Notes: a model not told the origin generated them from the sequence alone. A stretch of DNA of 61,072 nucleotides from an uncultured Actinomycetes bacterium (GCA_937927625.1 CALBSD010000028.1:1-61072), one strand, 5' to 3'; positions 49,880-58,092 are shown, counted from the first letter of the stretch. Numbers and translations: made by a program.

Positions 49880-51301
49880 CTACAGAAGTTCGGCGGCGAG
49901 ACTGGCGACTTCGCTGCGCTCACACGAAGCAAGCGTCACATGGCCAAAACAGCTTTGGTTGGCAAAGGCATGAATGAGAACTGCGAGTGCATTGTTTGAC
50001 TCGCCCATGTACGGCGCATCAATTTGGCTCGTGTCACCGGTAAAGATCACTTTGGTTCCTTCACCAATGCGGGTGAGGATGGTCTTCAGCGTTGTTGGCT
50101 CGAGATTCTGCGCCTCGTCCACCACAACGAATTGACGGTGCAGTGAGCGGCCGCGAAGGAACGTGACGGATTCAAGGGACAATTGACCGCGCGCCGTGAA
50201 GTCTTCAATGAGGCGTCGGGCATCGTGGCTACTGCGCTGGTCAGTGAGCGCAACGATTGCGTCGTGAATTGCTGACATCCATGGGTCGAGCTTTTCGTCT
50301 AGCCCGCCAGGAAGGAATCCGACATCGGCCCGACCAACGGGAACAAGCGGGCGATACACCGCAAGCTTTTCGTATGTACGGGATTCAACGACTTGTTCGA
50401 GACCTGCTGCAATTGCCATCACGGTCTTGCCGGTACCGGCACGACCATCGAGTGCGATCACGCTGACATCGGGATCCATGAGCAATTCAAGAGCAAAGCG
50501 TTGTTCTTTGGAGCGAGCGCGTAAGCCCCATGCCTCGGGGGATGAAGCGGAAAGCAGTTCGGTCATTTCACCATTGCAGCGAACAAGCGCCGACTGAGAC
50601 CCGGACCGAACGACGGCGAACTCATTGACGACGAGTTTTGCTTCGTTGCCGAATGCATCGGTATCGATCTCGCCGTTGTTGTAGAGACCGTTCACAATCT
50701 CCGTGGAGACATCAAGAGTGAACCAACCCATGGGGCGGGTGTTTGCTGCACGGCCCACAGGCTGATGTTCTGCCGCAACAAGACCGAGGTGAGCTGCCTT
50801 GATGCGCAGACCGGCATCGTTCGAAATCACTTGAGTTGGGGCGTATCGAGACTGTCCAAGTGCTGCACCGATGATGCGGTTGTCAGGAACCTCTGGATTT
50901 AGGCCATTTTCAACGAGGCGATCGCGCTGAATGCCATTGACTTCGATGTGAATCGTTGCGCTGCCGGGTTCACCATTCAGTGGAGTGGGTTCGTGAATAG
51001 AACCACCGGCACGCTTACGAAGATCTTCGATGGTGCGCAATGCAGTTCGTGCTGAACGGCCAACATCATCGGGACGGCTCTTTAATCCATCAAGCTCTTC
51101 CACCACGGTGAGAGGAATGACGATGTCACATCCAGGGAACTGATGGAGACAACCCGGATCTGCGATGAGAACTGAAGTGTCGATGACGATGCGAGTGCGC
51201 ACAGAAGAGTCAAAATTCGAGGTGCTTAACGTCGCACCATTTGGTGACGAAACGTCCGCACCGATCTGCTCCGCAACATGATCGATGTCTTCATCATTCA
51301 C
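49880..51301 (-). CDS. PhoH-family ATPase with N-terminal PIN domain
   Basis: A PIN-PhoH fusion as in mycobacterial PhoH2. The PIN part has RIVIDTSVLIADPG, IPLTVVEELDGLK and the acids near DVGRSARTAL. The ATPase part has LDGRAGTGKTVMAIAAGLEQ (Walker A), VVDEAQNLEP (Walker B) and VIFTGDTSQIDAP. It would act as an RNA helicase-nuclease. The start is uncertain: GTG 51301 (473 residues) is my choice; GTG 51202 gives 440 residues, closest to known PhoH2; ATG 51463 has an AAGGA ribosome site but adds a Lys/Phe-rich stretch from an A/T-rich region that looks non-coding. Confidence 0.88.
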   Translation of the reverse strand: MNDEDIDHVAEQIGADVSSPNGATLSTSNFDSSVRTRIVIDTSVLIADPGCLHQFPGCDIVIPLTVVEELDGLKSRPDDVGRSARTALRTIEDLRKRAGGSIHEPTPLNGEPGSATIHIEVNGIQRDRLVENGLNPEVPDNRIIGAALGQSRYAPTQVISNDAGLRIKAAHLGLVAAEHQPVGRAANTRPMGWFTLDVSTEIVNGLYNNGEIDTDAFGNEAKLVVNEFAVVRSGSQSALVRCNGEMTELLSASSPEAWGLRARSKEQRFALELLMDPDVSVIALDGRAGTGKTVMAIAAGLEQVVESRTYEKLAVYRPLVPVGRADVGFLPGGLDEKLDPWMSAIHDAIVALTDQRSSHDARRLIEDFTARGQLSLESVTFLRGRSLHRQFVVVDEAQNLEPTTLKTILTRIGEGTKVIFTGDTSQIDAPYMGESNNALAVLIHAFANQSCFGHVTLASCERSEVASLAAELL

Positions 51302-51827
51302 CGAGCGAGAAGTGAAGTGGTGGATTTCAAGGTGAACTTTTTGTTTCAGAAAAGTTCTGAGATGCATTTTTCGGGGAAATTTCAGAAATTTTTTAAAATT
51401 TTTTTCGGGCAAAAAAGTGACGTCCATCACGCGGTTGAAAACGCTTCGAAACGCAAAATTCATGAAGTCCTTACGCCGCTTGGGATTGCGCAGATTCAGT
51501 GATGTGTGAAGTTGCAAAAAGCCTTTATCCACAAGGGGTTTTGAAATACACACCTCGGGAAACCCTTGCAGTTATTGGGTTTCAGCAAATTCTCGCAAAG
51601 AATTTCTTGTTATTGAAGAAATGAAATTCAAGGCGGATGCGGTCGCATCGGGCTGCATCACAACAGGAATTTTCATCGTGATGAACGTTCGCAATCACTG
51701 GTGCATCGCGCACTGAGATTTCTTCAAAAAGTGCGATAGTTGCATTTGCAAGTAATCGAATGCTTGCAATTACTGAAAATTGCAAGTCAGATTGTTTGTA
51801 CCACTCCGATTCCGAGGAGGAAACACA
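51302..51827. other. Long intergenic region between phoH and hup
   Basis: The longest gap in the window. Its phoH-side end (about 51340-51420) is rich in poly-A/T runs. A perfect consensus DnaA box, TTATCCACA, is at 51525-51533. Near hup there are three direct copies of TTGCAAGT/TTGCAATT (51746, 51764, 51780), roughly 16-18 bp apart. I see no gene or recognised RNA; the hup and phoH promoters must lie here, but no clear -35/-10 pair stands out. Confidence 0.6.
51814..51820 (+). promoter_or_regulatory. Strong Shine-Dalgarno of the HU gene
   Basis: GAGGAGG lies 7 nt before the HU ATG. It is the best ribosome site in the window and stands out because most genes here begin without one. It fits high expression and a mRNA with a long 5' leader. 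Confidence 0.8.
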
Positions 51828-52112
51828 ATGACCAAAGCAGAACTCATCGAAGAGATTGCAAAGCAAGCTGAGTGCACGAAGGCAGACGCCGAGCGCACTC
51901 TCACAGCTTTCTTTGACTTAGTAGTTGCTTCTACCAAGAAGGGCGAAAAAGTGGCATGGCCGGGCTTCGGCTCGTTCAGCACCACCGATCGCAAGGAGCG
52001 CACCGGTCGCAACCCACAAACGGGTGCGGCAGTAACGGTTCCCGCCTCAACTGCGATGAAGTTCACAGCGAGCTCAACATTAAAAGCTCAGCTGAACCCA
52101 AACCGTAAGTAA
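51828..52112 (+). CDS. hup: HU-family nucleoid protein
   Basis: A 94-residue HU/IHF-fold DNA-binding protein. MTKAELIEEIAKQAECTKAD, VAWPGFGSFSTTDRKERTGR and NPQTGAAVTVPASTAMKFTA cover the dimerisation core and the DNA-bending arm with its intercalating Pro. It is the HU core only; the lysine-rich tail that actinobacterial HupB proteins carry is encoded as a separate gene 27 bp downstream. The ATG at 51828 follows a strong SD. Confidence 0.95.
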   Translation: MTKAELIEEIAKQAECTKADAERTLTAFFDLVVASTKKGEKVAWPGFGSFSTTDRKERTGRNPQTGAAVTVPASTAMKFTASSTLKAQLNPNRK

Positions 52113-52139
52113 CCACTTACCCAACGATAGGAAACTAAA

Positions 52140-52484
52140 GTGGCAGCAAAGAAGAAAGCAGCAGCTAAAAAAGCTCCTGCACGCAAGAAGAAAGCAGCAG
52201 CTAAGAAGGCTCCTGCACGTAAGAAGAAGGCAGCAGCCAAGAAGGCTCCTGCAAAGAAGAAGAAGGCTGCTAAGAAGGCAGCCCCAGCAAAGAAGAAGGC
52301 TGCTAAGAAGGCTTCTCCTGCAAAGAAGAAGGCCGCTAAGAAGGCAGCCCCAGCAAAGCGCAAGGCAGCCAAGAAGGCAGCCCCAGCTAAGCGCAAGGCA
52401 GCCAAGAAGGCAGCACCTGCAAAGAAGAAGGCAGCTGCAAAGCGCAAGCCTGCCGCACGCAAGACTGCAGCAAAGAAGAAGTAA
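52140..52484 (+). CDS. Histone H1-like Lys/Ala/Pro repeat protein
   Basis: A 114-residue protein made almost wholly of AAKKAPA-, KKKAAAK- and KKAAPAK-type repeats, with no globular domain. Such tails bind DNA or RNA non-specifically and compact the nucleoid, like the C-terminus of mycobacterial HupB or eukaryotic H1. GTG start with an AGGAAA ribosome site. It lies 27 bp after the HU stop with the stop intact, so the two chains are separate rather than frameshifted. Two hairpins follow. Confidence 0.85.
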   Translation: MAAKKKAAAKKAPARKKKAAAKKAPARKKKAAAKKAPAKKKKAAKKAAPAKKKAAKKASPAKKKAAKKAAPAKRKAAKKAAPAKRKAAKKAAPAKKKAAAKRKPAARKTAAKKK

Positions 52485-52490
52485 TTCTTC

Positions 52491-52510
52491 TTTCGCTCTT
52501 TTAAGCGAAA
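52491..52510 (+). terminator. Short hairpin after the histone-like gene
   Basis: TTTCGCT (52491-52497) pairs with AGCGAAA (52504-52510) around a 6-nt loop, just past the stop. It is weak alone and may act with the stronger stem 22 bp downstream. Confidence 0.45.
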
Positions 52511-52531
52511 AAACCAACCGGCTCGGAGTGC

Positions 52532-52566
52532 AGAAGAGGGGGACGCAAGTCCCCCTCTTCTCTTTT
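52532..52566 (+). terminator. Rho-independent terminator of the hup operon
   Basis: A perfect 13-bp stem (AGAAGAGGGGGAC with GTCCCCCTCTTCT) closed by the stable tetraloop GCAA, then CTTTTG. It ends the HU/histone-like transcript before the next gene. Confidence 0.88.
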
Positions 52567-52620
52567 GTACCGGTGAAGTTCGTGTCGGCGCCCTGACTTG
52601 ATTTCGGCAACACTGTTGCC

Positions 52621-53409
52621 ATGTCAGATGTCGTCGACCCAGTTCTTGTCGATCTCGCAGGCGAAGTCGCCGCGATTGATTCATTACTGAGTTCTCTTTC
52701 CCAAGTGGACTGGTCCAAGCAGACTCCGGCGCCCGGCTGGAACGTCGCAGACCAAGTGATTCACCTTGGGCTTTTTGATCGTCGTGCACAATGGTCGATG
52801 ACCGAGCCTGAACGGTTCAACGAAGACATGCGTGCGTTGATGACGAAGGGTGGAGTTGAGGGGGTTCATGATGCGGAGCGTCATCGATCACCAGATGACT
52901 TGCTGTTGTGGTGGCGCAATGGCGCGGCAGATCTTGCATCAGCAGCGCGCAGTCTTGATCTCTCGGCACGATGTGTCTGGTATGGCCCTTCTATGAGTGC
53001 ACGTTCGATGTTGACAGCACGTCTGATGGAAACGTGGGCACATGGATACGACATTGCAGATGCGGTGGGCGTAACGATGCCGGCAACTGACAGGTTGCGC
53101 CACGTGGCCCACATTGGAGTGGGTGCACGGCGGTTTGCCTTTGCGGCCAACAAACGCGAGATGCCAGATGGTGATGTGTTTGTCGAACTCGTTGCACCCA
53201 GTGGTGCAGTGTGGACGTGGGGAGAATCGTCAGCGACAAACTCTGTGAAGGGCGATGCCTTGAACTTCTGTTTGGCAGTGACGCAGCGTCGTCATCTTGA
53301 TGACTGTGATCTTGACGTGCAGGGTTCACTCGCTGTGGAGTGGATGTCGATTGCTCAGGCATTCGCTGGTGCGCCAGGAGTAGGGCGCACGAAAGGTCAG
53401 TTCGACTAG
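52621..53409 (+). CDS. Mycothiol-dependent maleylpyruvate-isomerase family protein (TIGR03084-like)
   Basis: A 262-residue DinB/MDMPI-fold protein. GWNVADQVIHLGLFDRRAQW carries the first metal His, the region to LLWWRNGAADLASAA is helical, and METWAHGYDIADAVGVTMP gives the second His/Asp. Family members bind zinc and use mycothiol; the specific reaction is unknown. It is convergent with the PIG-L gene, overlapping by 4 bp. No clear TANNNT box lies before it. Confidence 0.88.
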   Translation: MSDVVDPVLVDLAGEVAAIDSLLSSLSQVDWSKQTPAPGWNVADQVIHLGLFDRRAQWSMTEPERFNEDMRALMTKGGVEGVHDAERHRSPDDLLLWWRNGAADLASAARSLDLSARCVWYGPSMSARSMLTARLMETWAHGYDIADAVGVTMPATDRLRHVAHIGVGARRFAFAANKREMPDGDVFVELVAPSGAVWTWGESSATNSVKGDALNFCLAVTQRRHLDDCDLDVQGSLAVEWMSIAQAFAGAPGVGRTKGQFD

Positions 53410-54179
53410 AGCCTGTCCATCAGGTGGAAGATTTCTGCTGCTGCCACACCGTGAGGCTTACCGAGATCTGCCATGCGAGTACGCATGCGCTGACGGAACA
53501 CTTCCATGCCGTCTTCGTCGGTTGCCTTCATCGTGCTTTCAAACTGGCTTTCGTGGCGTTCTAACGCTGTGAGTTTTGTTGCAACGTAATCGCTGATGTC
53601 TTCGAAGTGATTTGCTTCGTCGGCTTCCCACAGCAACAACGCATCAGGGCGATGATGAACAACACCATGTTCCGTCATGTGATGCTTGAGAAAGTGCGGG
53701 TCACGTGCGGCAACAATCGCATCGCACACATTGAGTCCGGTGTTGCGATGATCTGGGTGCAAGCGATAGCGCTTCCAGGGGTCATGTGACAGAACGACAT
53801 CTGGCTTGATGGTGCGAATCGCAAGTGCGATGCGGTCAATGGCTTCCTTGGAATGTTCCAGTTCGCCATCGACGTATCCGAGAAATGTGACGGAGCCGGT
53901 TGCGCCAAGTGCTGCAGCTGCATTGCGCTGTTCCGCTTGGCGGGATGCGATGAGCGCAGGGATGTCGGCATCAGGGTTCCATGTGCCTTTTGAACCGTCT
54001 GTGCACACAAGGTGATGCACTACCGTGCCGGTAGCAGCCCATTTTGCAAGGGTGCCGCCGCAGCCAAACTCCACATCATCAGGATGTGCGCCGATTGCAA
54101 GGACAACCTTCGGGGTGGCGAGATTGCTGGTGTGGGATGTTGTGGTCACGGGTGGTTGACCTGGTTCGTTGGCGCTCAT
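53406..54179 (-). CDS. PIG-L family deacetylase (LmbE/MshB/Mca-like)
   Basis: A 257-residue zinc deacetylase. VVLAIGAHPDDVEFGCGGTL has the AHPDD metal motif; RYRLHPDHRNTGLN gives the second His site. In actinobacteria this family removes acetyl or conjugate groups in mycothiol metabolism (MshB, Mca). The protein is shorter than MshB (about 300 residues), so a related amidase is possible. ATGA overlap with cofC upstream suggests one operon. Confidence 0.88.
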   Translation of the reverse strand: MSANEPGQPPVTTTSHTSNLATPKVVLAIGAHPDDVEFGCGGTLAKWAATGTVVHHLVCTDGSKGTWNPDADIPALIASRQAEQRNAAAALGATGSVTFLGYVDGELEHSKEAIDRIALAIRTIKPDVVLSHDPWKRYRLHPDHRNTGLNVCDAIVAARDPHFLKHHMTEHGVVHHRPDALLLWEADEANHFEDISDYVATKLTALERHESQFESTMKATDEDGMEVFRQRMRTRMADLGKPHGVAAAEIFHLMDRL

Positions 54180-54751
54180 TGTGCATCCTTTCGGCGTCGT
54201 TCTAATTCGCTGAGATCATCAGCAGTATCGAGATCAAGTGAGAGTGATTCATCGTCGATGACTTCAAAGCGAAGTCCTAACGATTCAGCTGTGCGGATGT
54301 GGTTATCCAAACTGCCGGGGCCATACGCAGTAGTGAAGGTGCTGGCGAGGGGGAAGGACAACACGTTGGTGCCGTCATTGTGACGGTCGGTGACCATCGT
54401 GACGAGACCTTCTTTAGCGACGTGTGCAAGTTCTTCTGCAAGTGGCAGATCTGCGTGCGCCACGATGACGTGGTCAAAGCCGAGTGCTTCGATTGCATCG
54501 CGACCTGCAGTGACGGCGACATCGAGTCCTGGGGTTGAACAGTGCACCACATGAGCACCGAGTGAGACGGCCCAGTTCGCAACAGAGTCGTCAGAGCACA
54601 CGATGTACGCAGGAAGTGGAGATGCGGCGTGTACGACCGTCTCAGCGCACGTACGAGCTAACTCTTCGCGTTGTGCCGGCGTGAGAGTGTCGGCGAGGCG
54701 ACCTTTTGCCATGGTGAATGACTTCACGGGGATCACAACGGCAACGCGCAC
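54176..54751 (-). CDS. cofC: 2-Phospho-L-lactate guanylyltransferase CofC
   Basis: Makes the guanylyl-phospholactate (or phosphoenolpyruvate) intermediate of coenzyme F420. VRVAVVIPVKSFTMAKGRLA is the nucleotidyltransferase start, then LTPAQREELARTCAETVV, HVIVAHADLPLAEELA (metal acids) and DNHIRTAESLGLRFEVIDD near the end. The 191-residue length is normal. The GTG start at 54751 is supported by TAGGCT (minus strand, 54759-54764) 7 nt upstream. Other F420 genes (cofD, cofE, fbiC) are not in the window, but F420-type oxidoreductases are. Confidence 0.9.
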   Translation of the reverse strand: MRVAVVIPVKSFTMAKGRLADTLTPAQREELARTCAETVVHAASPLPAYIVCSDDSVANWAVSLGAHVVHCSTPGLDVAVTAGRDAIEALGFDHVIVAHADLPLAEELAHVAKEGLVTMVTDRHNDGTNVLSFPLASTFTTAYGPGSLDNHIRTAESLGLRFEVIDDESLSLDLDTADDLSELERRRKDAQ

Positions 54752-54810
54752 GAGGGTAAGCCTACGAACCGGAGGACGCCATGGTCCTAGTGGTCGCCTA
54801 CGCTGTTTGC

Positions 54811-55809
54811 ATGGCGTCAATTCGCATGGCAGTAGTGGGCGCAGGCTCGTGGGGAACCACCGTGGCCTCGCTGGCAGCAGCCAATACCCCCACCACCTTG
54901 TGGGCGCGCCGTGCTGATGTTGTTGAGTCCATCAATACCCATCACATCAATCCCAGCTACATCAGCGGCGTTTCTTTGGCGCCAGAACTGAAGGCCTCTA
55001 CGTCGCTGATTGACACGGTCTCCAATGCTGATGTTGTGGTGATGGCTGTTCCTTCTCAGGGATTCCGCCAAGTGCTCACTGAGGCTGCACCGCACATTCG
55101 TCCGTGGGTGCCCATCGTGAGTCTCTCAAAGGGCTTGGAAGCCGGAACCATGATGCGCATGTCGCAGGTGGCGAACGATGTGTTGCCTGATCATCCTGTT
55201 GCAGTTCTTACAGGTCCAAACCTTGCGTCGGAGATTTCTGTGGGTCAACCCGCAGCCAGCGTGGTGGCAATTGCTGATGACGTCATCGCGACGGCGTTGC
55301 AAGAGTTGTTCTCCAGTCCCACCTTCCGCGTGTACACAAACTCTGATGTGGTGGGTTGTGAACTTGCTGGCGTGGTCAAGAACGTGATCGCCATTGCCTC
55401 AGGTATGGCGATGGGTATGGGTTTTGGTGACAACACTCGCGCTTCATTGCTGACTCGTGGTCTTGCAGAGATGACACGTCTTGCAGTTGCCCTTGGTGGC
55501 GATGCAGATTCGCTTGCTGGCCTTGCTGGTATGGGTGACCTCATTGCAACGTGCTCGTCCACCAGAAGTCGAAACACCAGTGTGGGTGTGCGCTTGGGTC
55601 AGGGCGAAGCACTTGCCGACATTGTTGCCTCGACATCAATGGTTGCTGAAGGTGTTCGTAGCTCGGCCATCGTTTTGCAGTTGGCCCAGCAACACAACAT
55701 CGATATGCCCATCACGGAACAAGTGGTGGCTGTCTGTCATGAAGGAAAGACCGCAACTGATGCGCTCCTCGCATTGATGTCGCGTCGCGCGCGACCAGAA
55801 GCAAAGTAA
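54811..55809 (+). CDS. gpsA: Glycerol-3-phosphate dehydrogenase [NAD(P)+]
   Basis: Reduces dihydroxyacetone phosphate to sn-glycerol-3-phosphate for phospholipids. MAVVGAGSWGTTVASLAA is the nucleotide fold, VSLSKGLEAGT and VLTGPNLASEI give the substrate site, and CELAGVVKNVIAIASGMAMG with the catalytic Lys and LAGMGDLIATCSSTRSRN complete the pattern. 332 residues. TACGCT at 54799-54804 is exactly 6 nt before this ATG, which decides the start against a longer reading. Confidence 0.95.
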   Translation: MASIRMAVVGAGSWGTTVASLAAANTPTTLWARRADVVESINTHHINPSYISGVSLAPELKASTSLIDTVSNADVVVMAVPSQGFRQVLTEAAPHIRPWVPIVSLSKGLEAGTMMRMSQVANDVLPDHPVAVLTGPNLASEISVGQPAASVVAIADDVIATALQELFSSPTFRVYTNSDVVGCELAGVVKNVIAIASGMAMGMGFGDNTRASLLTRGLAEMTRLAVALGGDADSLAGLAGMGDLIATCSSTRSRNTSVGVRLGQGEALADIVASTSMVAEGVRSSAIVLQLAQQHNIDMPITEQVVAVCHEGKTATDALLALMSRRARPEAK

Positions 55810-55817
55810 GTACACAT

Positions 55818-57032
55818 ATGAACCCCTCAACATCTGGTCGTCTTATTGGGCATCGTGGTGGCGCATGGCGCGGCACCGTGACAGAACATGGTTCTGTGTT
55901 GCCCGCAGATGGCAGTGCAGAACTTGATTGGTTTATCGCAGCTGATGATCGCTGGTACACGCCGCGCGTCGAAGCAAGCACTCGTCAGAAGTGGTACGCC
56001 GGTTATCCCGTTGCTGAGACACGCGTGAAGATTCCGGGCGGCGACATGATCCAACGCGTGTACGTGGTTGCCGACCTCGGTGGCATGACGGTGATGGAGT
56101 TTGAGAACGACTCGCCGATGCCTGTGGTTGTCGCTGTCACGCGTCGCGATGTCTTCACCACTCGTGAACCTGCAGCGAATCCTCCTGTAGGTATTGACCT
56201 TCCGTCAGATTCCATTGTCATTCCAGTTGGGCATAAGAGCAGTTCACGCATTGCGTTAGCGCATAAGAACCCTGCCTCAGGTCGTCTGCCAGAAGACACG
56301 CCAAATCACCAAGCAGTGGTGCGCGGATGGGAAAAGGCATGCGATACGGCCTCGCGCATCAATGTTCCCGATCACACGATTGTCGCTGGCGTGTCTCGCG
56401 TGCGCAGTGACTTGTTGTTAGGCGTGGGTACCGATGATGCCGCAATTGAACTTGCCCGTTTAGGTGAGACCCATCACGATTCCATCCTTGATGTGGTGGA
56501 ATCAGTGCAACGACGCTTGAAGGCAGAGAAGCGCGCAAAGGTGTTGCAGTGGGATACACCACACCTCATGACATCAGCAGCACGCGCATGCGTGTTGTTA
56601 GGTGATGAAGTTGCTGCCGGCGACATTGGCTCGGCATGGTTGCGCTTTGCAGACCGCGATGTGCAGGAACTGCCTATTGAAGTACCCGCTGGTCTTGCGT
56701 CCATTGCATGGGCAGAGTCGTTGCTTGCGCAAGGTTCAGCAAGTGGTGGCGTGTGCCGCATTCTTCCTCACGGAATTCCAGAACCATGGTGGGGCGCTTC
56801 ATTTGAAGCGCATGGGCTCACAGGTGATGCGTTCCGCACTGTTGGCTATGCAGTGCGTTGGCACGGACCACGCCCTGCAGTCTTGTGGGAGGTTTCCGGT
56901 GCGCCGGGCCTTGTGCTGACGAATGGCGAGTGGGCGTCACCAGATGCCACAGGCGAGACGCTGCTGGAAGCTCCTGTGTCTGACCATGTGCATGACCACG
57001 AACATGGTCATGATCACGACCACGCTCACTAG
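55818..57032 (+). CDS. Unknown protein with a His-rich C-terminal tail
   Basis: A 404-residue soluble protein I do not recognise. The first 150 residues are beta-rich (ELDWFIAADDRWYTPRVEAS, QRVYVVADLGGMTVMEFEND), the rest mainly helical with Trp-containing segments (MTSAARACVLLGDEVAAGDI, CRILPHGIPEPWWG), a layout reminiscent of alpha/alpha-toroid glycosidase-like proteins. It ends HVHDHEHGHDHDHAH, a probable metal-binding tail. It follows gpsA by 8 bp and is likely cotranscribed with it; no functional link is evident. Confidence 0.7.
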   Translation: MNPSTSGRLIGHRGGAWRGTVTEHGSVLPADGSAELDWFIAADDRWYTPRVEASTRQKWYAGYPVAETRVKIPGGDMIQRVYVVADLGGMTVMEFENDSPMPVVVAVTRRDVFTTREPAANPPVGIDLPSDSIVIPVGHKSSSRIALAHKNPASGRLPEDTPNHQAVVRGWEKACDTASRINVPDHTIVAGVSRVRSDLLLGVGTDDAAIELARLGETHHDSILDVVESVQRRLKAEKRAKVLQWDTPHLMTSAARACVLLGDEVAAGDIGSAWLRFADRDVQELPIEVPAGLASIAWAESLLAQGSASGGVCRILPHGIPEPWWGASFEAHGLTGDAFRTVGYAVRWHGPRPAVLWEVSGAPGLVLTNGEWASPDATGETLLEAPVSDHVHDHEHGHDHDHAH

Positions 57033-57214
57033 TCGGCTTCTGCCTCGAAATCGAGTTCGTCAATCGCGTCGAGGCGTTCATCGTCATCAAACTCGCCGAT
57101 GTAGTCGTCGATGTTGAGACCACACTGTGCGCAGTAGGCAATGTCATCACCGTCATAAGTGATGTCTCCGCCACATGTGGGACAGGACTCTGCTGAATCA
57201 ATGCTTGTAATCAT
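57029..57214 (-). CDS. Small acidic zinc-ribbon protein
   Basis: A 61-residue protein with two CxxC knuckles, CPTCGG and CAQCGL, 15 residues apart, forming a zinc ribbon, and a very acidic tail (EFDDDERLDAIDELDFEAEA). Zinc ribbons of this kind often sit in transcription or translation accessory proteins. ATG at 57212-57214. Overlaps the preceding convergent gene by 4 bp. Confidence 0.7.
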   Translation of the reverse strand: MITSIDSAESCPTCGGDITYDGDDIAYCAQCGLNIDDYIGEFDDDERLDAIDELDFEAEAD

Positions 57215-57274
57215 GATGAGACTGTTGCAAATAACAGTCCGCATGGGAATCGGTAATGAATACCGAATGTGTGT

Positions 57275-58069
57275 TTAGCGGTCGGTGAAAAGTTCGAATG
57301 TGTCGCCCACGGAGATTTCCCCGCATGTGGTGACCATCGCATAGAGGCGGCTGTAATCACCGCGCTCGTGGCTCATTGCCATGAAGTTCTTGTCGAGGAA
57401 CCAATCGTTGTTCTGGCTGCACGGAATTGCGTATGCAGTGAGAAACCCGCGCACCTTGCCGATGCGGAAATGTGCGCCCGGACGGAATGCTCCCGCGGGG
57501 ATTCCCGAGACTGTGATGTTCTCGCCGGCATAACCAGGTCCGATGGGGTGACCCTGCGCACGCAGTGCATCAATCGCATCGGTGGACCAGATGCAGAGTG
57601 CTTGCCACGGACGTCCGTGATGGACGCGTGATTCCTGCACGTCGCCTTCTACACCTTTCCATGTGATGATGGCGTGGTCGATTGCTTTCTTGGGCAAACC
57701 TTTTGACGCATGCAGGTGGGCGATGGTGCCCGTGTGTTCTTCGTTCAGCAAACGCATGGTGGGGAAGAAGCGCCACGACGCTGCGAGAAGAGATTCGATT
57801 TGTGGATCGGTGAGCTCTTTGTATTTCGCTACAAGTGCTTTGGTGAGTGCGATGAATGCGGCATCGACATTGTCGAGTGATGGCAACTTGATGCCACCGA
57901 GTGACGACATCTCTGCAAGAAATCCGCGAGCGCCCGCAAGCCAGCCATCAGGAATCTGAGAATCGTGTGAGTGGTGTTCCCAGATCTCATCGAGGTTGCT
58001 GATCGTCTTTTGTGCATCTTGGGCCGTGTAGATGTAGTTGCCAACGGTGATGGATGCTCTGCCTGCCAT
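57275..58069 (-). CDS. MOSC-domain protein
   Basis: A 264-residue protein. The front 120 residues are a helical domain resembling DinB-type bundles; the rest is a MOSC domain: GVEGDVQESRVHHGRPWQAL, GPGYAGENITVSGIPAGAF and RGFLTAYAIPCSQNNDWF with the conserved Cys in PCSQ. MOSC domains carry sulphur or molybdenum-cofactor-bound substrates (YiiM, mARC). TAGGCT (minus strand, 58076-58081) is 6 nt before the ATG and overlaps the rnhB promoter. Confidence 0.85.
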   Translation of the reverse strand: MAGRASITVGNYIYTAQDAQKTISNLDEIWEHHSHDSQIPDGWLAGARGFLAEMSSLGGIKLPSLDNVDAAFIALTKALVAKYKELTDPQIESLLAASWRFFPTMRLLNEEHTGTIAHLHASKGLPKKAIDHAIITWKGVEGDVQESRVHHGRPWQALCIWSTDAIDALRAQGHPIGPGYAGENITVSGIPAGAFRPGAHFRIGKVRGFLTAYAIPCSQNNDWFLDKNFMAMSHERGDYSRLYAMVTTCGEISVGDTFELFTDR

Positions 58070-58075
58070 GTGCGA

Positions 58076-58085
58076 AGCCTACGCT
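58076..58085. promoter_or_regulatory. Interlocked divergent leaderless promoters (MOSC / rnhB)
   Basis: AGCCTACGCT contains the minus-strand -10 TAGGCT (58076-58081), 6 nt before the MOSC ATG, and the plus-strand -10 TACGCT (58080-58085), 7 nt before the rnhB ATG. They share the TA at 58080-58081. The whole start-to-start gap is 23 bp, so the two genes must compete for polymerase. Confidence 0.65.
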
Positions 58086-58092
58086 TCATGCA

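Noticed and set aside
51302..51827. Candidate chromosomal origin from one DnaA box plus A/T tract
   Set aside because: Only one consensus box and no dnaA, dnaN, rpmH or gyrB nearby. Kept only as a low-key observation.
51582..51866. 94-codon minus-strand open frame before hup
   Set aside because: Its start lies inside hup and it has no promoter or ribosome site. The region looks regulatory.
52140..52484. Repeat array resembling CRISPR or satellite DNA
   Set aside because: The periodicity is in the protein (Lys/Ala/Pro units) with synonymous variation and no spacers.
52088..52789. Minus-strand open frame rich in Ala/Phe/Leu opposite the histone-like gene
   Set aside because: It is the complement of the AAG/GCA repeat codons. 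The plus strand has the GTG start, ribosome site and terminator.
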